A stretch of DNA of 64,000 nucleotides from Chitinophagaceae bacterium (GTDB taxonomy: Bacteria; Bacteroidota; Bacteroidia; Chitinophagales; Chitinophagaceae), in assembly GCA_016703625.1 (NCBI GenBank), contig JADJBP010000009.1, forward strand, positions 118,912 through 182,911, read 5' to 3'. Positions 54,389 through 61,929 of the stretch are shown piece by piece. The notes under the pieces were generated by a model. The model saw only the letters and a list, made by a program, of their open reading frames with translations, was not told the DNA's origin and ran no database searches. Positions within the stretch are counted from its first letter, which is position 1, and each line of letters begins with the position of its first letter. The translations under genes were made by a program, and so were the position numbers.

Positions 54389-55476
54389 TTATGAATTCAT
54401 CACTTTATTCTGATGATGAATACTTTCGAGGTGCACCGCATCAAAATATTTAACAATGAATTCTTTTGTCAATCCAAGCGCTTCTCCTTTTTGAAAGGCC
54501 CTTTCCAGTATTTCGTTCCAGCGGTTGGTTTGTAAAATAGTGATGTCATTGTCTTTTTGTACTGGCCGATCTTATCCGACAGTTTCATACGCTGTCCCAG
54601 CAAAGTCAGCAATTCATCATCAACCTGGTTTATCTGTTCACGCAGCGTAGTTAAGGCTGTTATGAATTCCTGGGCAGTTGTGCTTTCATGCCGCCACACC
54701 AGGCCATTCAGTAATTCGAGCAGTTTTTCAGGGGTCACCTGCTGTTTGGCATCGCTCCAGGCATTGTCCGGGTCAATATGGCTCTCTATCATCAGCCCGT
54801 CAAAATCAAGGTCAATACTTTTCTGTGAAATGGATTGCAGCATAGTTCTGTTTCCGCAAATATGTGAAGGGTCGCAGATCAGCGGCATACCCGGGAACCG
54901 GCGTTTCATTTCTATCGGCAGGTGCCACATGGGTGCATTCCTGTATTCGGTATTCCCGTAAGAAGAAAATCCGCGATGGATCATGCCTACCTGATTCATC
55001 CCGGCCTTTTTGCAAACGTTCAATGCCCCGCTCCACAACTCAAGATCGGGGTTTATCGGGTTCTTGATCAATACCGGGATATCAATACCCCTGAGTGCAT
55101 CAGCAACTTCCTGAACGCTGAAAGGATTAACGGTTGTACGGGCACCGATCCACAGCATATCTACATCAAAATGCATGGCATCTTCCACATGTTTTGCAGT
55201 GGCTACTTCCACAGTAACAGGTATACCCGTTATTTTTTTTGCTTTTGCCAGCCAGGGTAAGGCAACAATACCGTTTCCTTCAAACATGCCTGGCTTGGTG
55301 CGGGGTTTCCAGATTCCCGCACGCAACACATCAACCATACCCGTGTTTGCCAGGCCCGTTGCTGTTTGCAGCATTTGTTCTTCAGATTCGGCACTGCAGG
55401 GACCACTGATGATTAACGGCCGCTTTTTCCATTTATCCTGCATTAATGTTTTCATATCCAGTACTGCTGTTTGCAT
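54389..55476 (-). CDS. Bifunctional DAHP synthase / chorismate mutase (frameshifted)
   Basis: First step of the shikimate pathway fused to the branch-point mutase. The N-terminal domain (residues 1-255) is a type I, KDO8P-like DAHP synthase: ISGPCSAESEEQ, LRAGIWKPRTKPG, LWIGARTTVNPF, PVLIKNPI, CDPSHICGNR and HIDPDNAWSDAKQ. The C-terminal 90 residues are an AroQ-type chorismate mutase (REQINQVDDELLTLLGQRMKLSDKIGQYKK). A one-base break near 54560 ends the first frame at 54469; corrected, the protein ends HHQNKVMNS at 54389. Chorismate mutase fusion commonly confers feedback control by aromatic products. Confidence 0.92.
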
Positions 55477-55515
55477 GTAAAATTAGTTTTAATATTCTTT
55501 ACTTTCAGTTGCCAC

Positions 55516-55964
55516 TTAAACGGGGGCTCCTGACCAGTCTGTAAAATTCATTTCAAATTTTATTTCTCCGTTACCATGAATACCAACTTCTGTCCAGCCC
55601 TGCATCCGGTAAAATGTTTCTGCCCGGCTGTTGGGTTCTGTGCCTAACCAGATCTTTTCACGGGTATGAATAAAATACCAGTCCAGTAAAATGCAGTGCA
55701 GTTTTTTCCAATGCCCTTTCCTTCAAATGCAGGAAGTATAAAAAATGCCCACACATTATTCGCAACCAGGTCAATGATTGCAAAGCCAACAATTTTTCCT
55801 TCCTGTTCACAAACCCAGCCTTTGCCCCTGTTGGTCATGTATTCTGCAACATCATGGTCTGTAACCAATGCCGGGTCCGACAAACGGTTCTCCTTTACCG
55901 CATGCCGCACAAACTGTATTTGCGGTATATCTTTTATTTCTGCTTCCCGGTAGATCATGCTCAA
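55516..55964 (-). CDS. GNAT family N-acetyltransferase (frameshifted)
   Basis: About 148 residues. The acetyl-CoA-binding core reads VWAFFILPAFEGKGIGK (motif A, R/QxxGxG/A form) and the C-terminal part FYRMQGWTEVG then MNFTDWSGAPV. The frame breaks near 55690, so the uncorrected product stops at 55644. The start at 55964 (MSM) or 55958 (MIYREAE) is uncertain. It is embedded between tyrA and the DAHP synthase on the same strand, but its substrate is unknown, and it may have no role in aromatic synthesis. Confidence 0.8.
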
Positions 55965-56016
55965 TTTTTAAAGTCTCACAAAGTCCTCCGCCAACTGGAG
56001 GATTTAGGGCCCGATG

Positions 56017-56856
56017 CTATTTTAAGATCCTTTTGATCTTATTGGCGTTATCAATCAGTTCAACCAGGTACCCGGTATTCTCCTTTTCAATAGCTGCCTT
56101 GAATTTTCTTAATTGTGAAATATGCTCGTTAAGTACATCCAGCACATTCTCTTTATTCTGCATAAAAATGGGTACCCACATGGCTGCATTGCTTTTTGCA
56201 AGCCGCACTGTACTTTCAAAACCTCCACTTGCCAGTTCAAAAATAGCATCTTCTTCTTTTTCTTTTTCCAAAACAGTTAATGACAATGCATAAGAAGCAA
56301 TATGGGAAATATGGCTAACATAAGCAGCATGAATGTCGTGCATTTCCGAATCCATATACACCAGGTTCATACCGATCTTTTTATAAAGCCCTTCTACAAT
56401 TTGTAAAGCATCAGTATCTGTTTTATCTTTTTCGCAAATGACTGCTACCCTGCCTGTAAAAGCATTTTTTACAACTGCTTCGGGCCCTTCTTTTTCTGTT
56501 CCCCACATCGGGTGTGTGGCAACAAACCTTCCGCGGTTATAGTGATCAATTAATGAACTGCAAATGATGTCTTTGGTTGAACCAACATCCATCAGCACCT
56601 GTTTATCCAGTTTATTCAATATGCCCGGTAAAAGCTGCAGGGTAGCGTCTACCGGTATGGCAATAACGATCAGTTCGCTTTGCCCGATCGCCTCATCCAT
56701 AGTTAAAGCTTCATCGATCCAGCCAAGTTCAAGGGCTATGCGCAGGTGAGCGGCATTGTTATCTACCCCGATTATTCTTTGGGCAAACCGGGTTTCCTTT
56801 AGCCGGTTTGCCAGCGAACAGCCGATAAGCCCGGTTCCTATGATGGTTATAGTCAT
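56017..56856 (-). CDS. tyrA: Prephenate dehydrogenase
   Basis: Oxidative decarboxylation of prephenate to 4-hydroxyphenylpyruvate on the tyrosine branch. The intact 279-residue protein begins with the NAD-binding motif TIIGTGLIGCSLANRL, followed by VIAIPVDATLQLLP, LMDVGSTKDIICS, ATHPMWGTEKEGPE and HDIHAAYVSHISHIASYAL, which contains the catalytic His residues. No ACT or mutase domain is attached. It is the first structural gene of the aro operon, and a terminator hairpin ends 8 nt before its ATG. Confidence 0.93.
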   Translation of the reverse strand: MTITIIGTGLIGCSLANRLKETRFAQRIIGVDNNAAHLRIALELGWIDEALTMDEAIGQSELIVIAIPVDATLQLLPGILNKLDKQVLMDVGSTKDIICSSLIDHYNRGRFVATHPMWGTEKEGPEAVVKNAFTGRVAVICEKDKTDTDALQIVEGLYKKIGMNLVYMDSEMHDIHAAYVSHISHIASYALSLTVLEKEKEEDAIFELASGGFESTVRLAKSNAAMWVPIFMQNKENVLDVLNEHISQLRKFKAAIEKENTGYLVELIDNANKIKRILK

Positions 56857-56863
56857 GTAAATT

Positions 56864-56893
56864 AAAAATCCCCCGATACAGTATCGGGGGGAT
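56864..56893 (-). terminator. Attenuator terminator before tyrA
   Basis: On the minus strand ATCCCCCCGATAC pairs with GTATCGGGGGAT and is followed by T5, 8 nt before the tyrA ATG. The hairpin lies between the leader peptide and the first structural gene, the position of an attenuator terminator. The C6 run can instead pair with a G6 run in the leader (complement of 56933-56938). Confidence 0.8.
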
Positions 56894-56921
56894 GTCTTTA
56901 TATTAATCTGTTATGTTCAGT

Positions 56922-56996
56922 TTATGACAATGCCCCCCGGCTATTTTTTGAATAATAGCTCAAATAAAACCAGGTAAATACGCTCTTGTTTGTCAT
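56922..56996 (-). CDS. Leader peptide of the aromatic amino acid operon
   Basis: A 24-codon frame, ATG to TAA, that contains the run FTWFYLSYY: six aromatic residues (F, W, F, Y, Y, Y) among codons 7-15. The stop codon is 29 nt upstream of the terminator stem. A G6 run at codons 19-21 (CGG GGG GCA) is complementary to the C6 arm of the terminator. These are the parts of classical ribosome-stalling attenuation: stalling at the aromatic codons would leave G6 free to pair with the C arm and allow read-through into tyrA. It has not been recognised from a named family; the assignment is from layout. Confidence 0.8.
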   Translation of the reverse strand: MTNKSVFTWFYLSYYSKNSRGALS

Positions 56997-57003
56997 TGTC
57001 AAT

Positions 57004-57037
57004 CAAAAGTAATGAACTGGTTTCATATTACCACAAA
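57004..57037 (-). promoter_or_regulatory. Promoter of the leader peptide and aro operon
   Basis: On the minus strand TACTTTTG (57011-57004) fits the -7 consensus TAnnTTTG, with TTTG at 57037-57034, a 22-nt spacer. The leader peptide ATG begins 8 nt after the box, so the leader transcript would start at or within a few bases of the ATG. Confidence 0.55.
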
Positions 57038-57067
57038 AAAATACCCCACTTATAAATAAGCGGGGTA
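57034..57067 (-). terminator. Terminator after the small lipoprotein gene
   Basis: TACCCC then CTTA (57042-57052) pairs with TAAG then GGGGTA (57057-57067) with one mismatch, followed on the minus strand by T7. It separates the lipoprotein gene from the aro leader. Confidence 0.75.
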
Positions 57068-57142
57068 AATTTGATTGCTTTCCGATTTAAAATTCTTATA
57101 AAGTCCGGTTAAAACAAAGGCAATCAGTTAAACCGGATCAAA

Positions 57143-57331
57143 TTACTTCTTAATAGTATCTGTAGTAACTGTTGTTTTAACAGTACTGTCAGTTATAACT
57201 GTAACTGAATCAGGAGCTGCTACTACAGTTGTAGTGTCAGTAGTTGTTGTTTCTTCAACCTTTTTTTCTCCTTCGTTGCAGGCAGCAAAAGATACAGATA
57301 CGATTGCCAAAGCCAGGATTACTTTTTTCAT
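57143..57331 (-). CDS. Small Thr-rich lipoprotein
   Basis: A 62-residue lipoprotein: signal MKKVILALAIVSVSFAAC with the lipidated Cys at residue 18, then a low-complexity Thr/Val/Asp-rich stretch (EETTTTDTTTVV, STVKTTVTTDTIKK). No fold or function is recognisable. It diverges from the ECF sigma factor gene and ends in its own terminator. Confidence 0.7.
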   Translation of the reverse strand: MKKVILALAIVSVSFAACNEGEKKVEETTTTDTTTVVAAPDSVTVITDSTVKTTVTTDTIKK

Positions 57332-57390
57332 TTTGTGTTTTGTTTAAATTTTAAAATTATAATTTGATATTTATACCACAAATGAGAAAA

Positions 57391-57437
57391 GGTAACCCAA
57401 GTTTTTAAAAAGTTTATTTTCGCTTTTTTGGGTTACC
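57391..57437. promoter_or_regulatory. 10-bp inverted repeat in the divergent region before the sigma factor
   Basis: GGTAACCCAA (57391-57400) and TTGGGTTACC (57428-57437) are exact reverse complements separated by 27 AT-rich bases. The pair sits between the divergent lipoprotein and sigma factor genes, ending 30 nt before the sigma start. Confidence 0.55.
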
Positions 57438-57467
57438 AATCATAATTAAACGTATTAACATTAAGCG

Positions 57468-58043
57468 GTGAGTAATTTAGATCAGGAAAAGCAATTACTG
57501 GAGGGTTTGGCCTTAAAGGACGGAAGCGTAATTGAGGCCATTTACCGGGATAACTACCCTATGATCCAGGCTTTTATACTTAACAATAATGGCAATAGTG
57601 ACGAAGCGAGGGATATTTTCCAGGAAGCCATGATCGTGATCTATGAAAAGGCCGTTTCGGGAACATTTGAGTTGAATTGCCTGTTAAAAACCTATTTATA
57701 CTCGGTTTGCAGGCGGCTTTGGTTAAAAAGGCTGCAGCAATTACAGCGGTATGTTAACCTGGTTGAAAATGTGGAAGAAACGGTGGTTGTGGATGAGGAC
57801 CTGGAGATACATGATAAACACAATGCCAATTTCATCATCATGGAAAATGCCATGAACAAGATCGGCGAACCCTGTAAAAGTTTACTGGACGCCTATTATT
57901 TACAAAAAAAGAATATGCAGGAAATAGCAGCGGATTTTGGGTACACCAACGCTGATAATGCAAAAACCCAGAAATATAAATGCCTGGTAAGGTTGAAGAA
58001 GTTGTTTTTTGCACAATATAAAAACGGACAAGCACATGGATGA
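57468..58043 (+). CDS. ECF-type RNA polymerase sigma factor
   Basis: A 191-residue sigma-70 family factor of the extracytoplasmic function type. Region 2 includes NNGNSDEARDIFQEAMIVIY and LLKTYLYSVCRRLWLKRL; region 4 includes LDAYYLQKKNMQEIAADFGY, the helix-turn-helix for -35 recognition. Start is GTG at 57468. The stop overlaps the protease gene start by eight bases, so the two are translationally coupled, as sigma/anti-sigma pairs are. Confidence 0.88.
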   Translation: MSNLDQEKQLLEGLALKDGSVIEAIYRDNYPMIQAFILNNNGNSDEARDIFQEAMIVIYEKAVSGTFELNCLLKTYLYSVCRRLWLKRLQQLQRYVNLVENVEETVVVDEDLEIHDKHNANFIIMENAMNKIGEPCKSLLDAYYLQKKNMQEIAADFGYTNADNAKTQKYKCLVRLKKLFFAQYKNGQAHG

Positions 58044-59136
58044 ATTATTATTGATAGAAGCAGTGGAGCGTTACCTGAAAGGTGAAATGACACCCAAGGA
58101 AAAGACTTTTTTTGAAGAGATCCGTAAAAACAACCCGGCTATTGACCAAATGGTGGTTGAGCATACTTTTTTATACCACGAACTGGAAAAGCAGGCAAAT
58201 ATCAAAGCCTTTAAACATACCTTATACGAAGTTGAAAATAAATTAACCGAAGAAGGTATCATCAGCAAAGCACAGTTATCGGGCAAAGCCAAAGTTGTTT
58301 TTTTATGGAAAAGATACAAGCGCAATATTGCAGTTGCCGCTTCCATTGCAGGCCTGGTTTCCCTGGTAACCACCGGGCTCATTATTAGTTACAATAATAA
58401 GGTTGGAAAAAATAGTATCACCGAACTAGTGAGTGAGATCAAGGATACAAAAAAGAAAGTTGCCCAGTTACAGGGATCGGTAACGGCCAGCAATAATAAT
58501 ACTATTAAAAAGAACCCGGTTCCCGGCTTCAGGGCTACCGGTTTTTTAATTGACGGCAAAGGTTATATCGTTACCAATGCCCACGTGGTAAACCGCATGA
58601 AAACGATCTATGTTGAAAACAACAAAGGTGAATTTTTCAGTGCCGTGGCGGTTTTTACTGACCCGCAAACAGATCTTGCCCTCTTAAAGATCAACGATAC
58701 TGCTTATAAAACCATGTATAACCTGCCGTATTCGATCAATAAAACCAATTCCAATTTAGGTGAACAGATCTTTACACTGGGTTACCCACGTAATGAAATT
58801 GTGTATGGTGAAGGCTACCTGAGCGCCAAATCGGGTAATGAAGGAGATTCTACAGCTTACCAGGTTTCGGTATCGGTAAACCCGGGAAACAGTGGTGGCC
58901 CGGTTCTGAATAAGAAAGGGGAGATCATTGGTATCATCACTTCAAAGAATTCAACTGCAGATGGTGTTGTTTTTGCAGCCAAATCAAAGAATATCTACAA
59001 ATTACTGGAAGCCGTTAAAAAAGCGGGCGATACATCAACCATTAAATTACCTGTCAATTCCGGTTTAAAAGGTTTAGACCGGGAACAGCAGATCAAAAAA
59101 ATGGAAGATTTTGTGTTTATGGTGGTAGGAAACTGA
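58036..59136 (+). CDS. Membrane-anchored trypsin-like protease with anti-sigma-like N-terminus
   Basis: A 366-residue protein starting MDELLLIEAVERYLKGEMTP. Residues 1-95 are a helical cytoplasmic region like that of anti-sigma factors. A transmembrane helix lies near 100-122 (IAVAASIAGLVSLVTTGLIIS), then a coiled segment, then an extracytoplasmic trypsin/DegP-type domain with the catalytic His in VTNAHVVN, Asp in PQTDLALLKI and Ser in NPGNSGGPVLN. No PDZ domain is visible. It is coupled to the upstream sigma gene. A protease fused to an anti-sigma-like region suggests it both holds and releases the sigma factor in response to envelope stress; this is inference. Confidence 0.85.
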   Translation: MDELLLIEAVERYLKGEMTPKEKTFFEEIRKNNPAIDQMVVEHTFLYHELEKQANIKAFKHTLYEVENKLTEEGIISKAQLSGKAKVVFLWKRYKRNIAVAASIAGLVSLVTTGLIISYNNKVGKNSITELVSEIKDTKKKVAQLQGSVTASNNNTIKKNPVPGFRATGFLIDGKGYIVTNAHVVNRMKTIYVENNKGEFFSAVAVFTDPQTDLALLKINDTAYKTMYNLPYSINKTNSNLGEQIFTLGYPRNEIVYGEGYLSAKSGNEGDSTAYQVSVSVNPGNSGGPVLNKKGEIIGIITSKNSTADGVVFAAKSKNIYKLLEAVKKAGDTSTIKLPVNSGLKGLDREQQIKKMEDFVFMVVGN

Positions 59137-59156
59137 TTAATACCCTGGAAACTATT

Positions 59157-59190
59157 ATAAGGCTGTTCATTGTTCTATGAACAGCCTTAT
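59157..59190. terminator. Bidirectional terminator
   Basis: TAAGGCTGTTCA (59158-59169) pairs exactly with TGAACAGCCTTA (59178-59189), an 8-nt loop. It lies between the convergent protease and nucleotidyltransferase genes. Confidence 0.85.
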
Positions 59191-59202
59191 TTATTTAATA
59201 TA

Positions 59203-60100
59203 TTATTGCCATAACGAAGCCGGGTAAGCCCCATCTGCAACCAGTTTTTCAACGCAGGCTTTTACAAAAGGCGCATCTTCTTTATAGGTTACACCAAACC
59301 ATTGTGATGAAGTAGGAATTACGCTGATATGGCCTCCCTGTTCTCCATAAAGTCTTCTGCAATGATGGGAATAAAAAATCCTGCTTTAGGGTTGGCGCTG
59401 TTGGCCTGTACAAATTCCAAAAACATTTTTTCAACGAAAGCAAACAGCCCCGGGTGAAAACACCAGAAATTCATAGATACGCCAGAAGCGGGTGGCAATG
59501 GATGCTTTCCGGATTCATCTTCATAAAAAATGGTTTCATGCTCTTTATAAATCTTTGTCCTTTCTTTTATGCCCACCAGGTTTTGAGCGGCATCAACCTG
59601 GCAAACACCCCGGCTTACACTCCCGTGTTCACTCAGTGTATTTTCAAGCCGGTAACCGATAAGGGCATAGTTTTTTTCATTACACCGGTTATTTAAAAAA
59701 TCAGCCGCTTTTTCAAATGCATCAAATCCGTAAAAATCATCGGCATTGATCACGGCAAAGGGTTCCTTCACCACATCTTTTGCACAAAGCACTGCATGTG
59801 CCGTTCCCCAGGGTTTGGTACGGTCTGCCGGTGCTTTCATGGATCCCAAAAAAGAATCCATTTCCTGGTACACATATTCAGTTTTTATTTTTCCTTTTAA
59901 TTTGGGTTCAAATATTGCTTTAAATCCTTCCGCAAAATCCTTCCGGATAATGAAGACCACTTTTCAAAACCTGCCCGGATGGCATCATAAACAGAATAAT
60001 CCATGATGGTTTCGCCGCCGGGGCCAAATCCTTCAGTCTGTTTCATACTTCCGTAACGGCTTGCCATTCCTGCGGCTAATATTAATAGTGTTGGCTGCAT
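59203..60100 (-). CDS. Sugar-phosphate nucleotidyltransferase-like protein (frameshifted)
   Basis: About 299 residues. The N-terminal motif LLILAAGMASRYGSMKQTEGFGP is the pyrophosphorylase NTP-binding loop; INADDFYGFDAF is the metal-binding region, and HGSVSRGVCQVD follows. Breaks lie near 59950 and 59335. Corrected, the C-terminus is WFGVTYKEDAPFVKACVEKL to SLWQ at 59203. I chose ATG at 60100 (MQPTLLILAAG). It probably activates a sugar phosphate with an NTP; the sugar is unknown. Confidence 0.82.
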
Positions 60101-60180
60101 CCTTTTTAAATTATTTAATGAAACTTTATTTGCTGATTTTTGCAGGGCAAAAATACTACAAACCGCTACAATTAAACCAA

Positions 60181-61088
60181 ATGCTTTTTGATATATCAAA
60201 AGCCAATATTGACATACTGCAGGATGACCTGTTCATACAAAAGCAGGTAACGGTATCGGTATTGCGTTTGGATAAAATTCACCCGCTGGTTTCCGGCAAT
60301 AAGTTATTTAAACTTCATTATTTCCTGGAAGATGCACTGGTTTCGGAAAACCGGACGGTGTTAACCTTTGGCGGGGCATACAGTAACCACCTGAGTGCCA
60401 CTGCCTTTGCCTGCAGGACATTGGATCTAAAATGCATCGGCATTGTAAGGGGTGAAAGGCCAGGAAAACTTTCTCCAACGTTGATGCAATGCGTGGATGA
60501 TGGTATGCAGTTACATTTTATTTCAAGAAGTGATTACCAGCAAAAAGAAACGCCCGGGTTCCTTCAAAAGCTGTATGATGAGTTTGGAGATTGCTGTATT
60601 ATCCCTGAAGGCGGCTACCACCCGGCAGGTGCTAAAGGTGCATCCCTGATCTATGATCTTATAAAAGATGAACAGTATACCCATATCAGCCTGGCATGCG
60701 GCACGGCCACTACTTTAGCAGGCATTTTAACCAGGGCTGAACCTGAACAATATGTAACCGGTATCTCCGTTCTAAAAGGAATTTCTGATATACCGGCAAG
60801 GATCAAACATATAACCAATACACATCATCCTTTTAAAAACCTGGAAATATTAAACGAATATCATTTTGGGGGATATGCAAAAAAATCAGGCGATCTGATT
60901 GAATTCATGAATCAATGCTGGTTGCGGTACAGGTTACCACTTGATTTTGTATATACTGCCAAAATGCTATATGGCATTACGGATCGCATAAAAAAAGATG
61001 CATTTACAAGGGGAGCAAAATTATATGTATACATACCGGCGGGTTACAGGGAAATAAATCTTTACCTTTAAATGCTTTATTGTTTTGA
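60181..61088 (+). CDS. PLP-dependent ACC deaminase / D-cysteine desulfhydrase family (frameshifted)
   Basis: A fold type II PLP enzyme of about 302 residues. Motifs: RLDKIHPLVSGNKLFKLHYF (contains the PLP lysine in NKLFKL), GGAYSNHLSATAFACR and ACGTATTLAGIL, the phosphate loop. The C-terminus in the given frame is YIPAGYREINLYL, but restoring one C near 61031 gives the family-typical HTGGLQGN and an end at 61088. I chose ATG at 60181 (MLFDISKANIDIL). Activity on ACC or D-cysteine is not certain. Confidence 0.85.
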
Positions 61089-61103
61089 TCTTGATTCAAC
61101 CTT

Positions 61104-61862
61104 ATGTATAAATCCTTTATTTTACTGATCCCCGGAGTTTTTTTTTCGTTTAACCTGCTGATTGCCCAGGCAACGCTTCCCGATTTTACTTTAAAAAATA
61201 CAAATGGCAGGATCAATATCCTCTGGCTGAATCAATACCCCGGGCATGTTAACGGGATCAGCATACAGCGGTCGTACGACAGTTTAAAGAATTTCAGCAG
61301 TATCGCTTCGGTTTTACATCCGCAAAATATGATCAACGGGTACACGGATAACAATCCCCCCTACCCGCATATGTATTACCGGTTGTTTATCGGGTTCGAC
61401 ACGGGTACTTATATTTTTACCGTATCAAAAAGGCCTGAATTGAATTCAACCATTGATTACAGCAGTATCATATCAGAAGTAAATGCATTGTATGAAAAGA
61501 GTTTAGAAATGAATTCCGGCAAAGAAAAAAAAACAGGCAAACCCGGGAAGAAAAACATTCCTGATACAGATACGGATGCTGCTGTAGCAAAACCTCCTGC
61601 CCCGAGCAAATGGATCTATACCGACAAATCCTATAATATTGTGATCAGACTGCCTGATGTAAAGGCCAATAAATACCGGGTAAAATTTTTAACGGAAGAT
61701 AACCGTTCTTTATTTGAATTAAAACATGTATCCGACGACTTCAGTACCCTTGAAAAAGTAAATTTTAAAAATGCCGGCTGGTATAAGTTCGAGATCTATA
61801 AAGATGAATTGCTTTTTGAAGAAAATAAGTTCTTTATACCCAAAGATGTAAAAAAACCGTGA
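61104..61862 (+). CDS. Secreted protein with fibronectin-like N-terminal half, unknown function
   Basis: Not recognised. The 252-residue protein has a signal peptide (1-21, NLLIAQ), a beta-rich N-terminal half (INILWLNQYPGHVNGISIQR, YYRLFIGFDTGTYIFT), a Lys/Pro-rich linker (GKEKKTGKPGKKNIP) and a second beta domain (VIRLPDVKANKYRVKFLTE, AGWYKFEIYKDELL). It lies 15 nt after the PLP enzyme. Probably periplasmic or surface-located. Intact. Confidence 0.75.
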   Translation: MYKSFILLIPGVFFSFNLLIAQATLPDFTLKNTNGRINILWLNQYPGHVNGISIQRSYDSLKNFSSIASVLHPQNMINGYTDNNPPYPHMYYRLFIGFDTGTYIFTVSKRPELNSTIDYSSIISEVNALYEKSLEMNSGKEKKTGKPGKKNIPDTDTDAAVAKPPAPSKWIYTDKSYNIVIRLPDVKANKYRVKFLTEDNRSLFELKHVSDDFSTLEKVNFKNAGWYKFEIYKDELLFEENKFFIPKDVKKP

Positions 61863-61929
61863 CCGGGTACCCGTTATCCCAATAAGTCCGAATCAAAAAC
61901 ATTTTCAAAATTTCTTTTAACGGTTGCCT

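Noticed and set aside
57012..57037. An alternative short leader frame (MKPVHYF) on the minus strand upstream of the aro leader peptide
   Set aside because: It starts before the predicted -7 box and overlaps the promoter spacer, so it would not be on the aro leader transcript.
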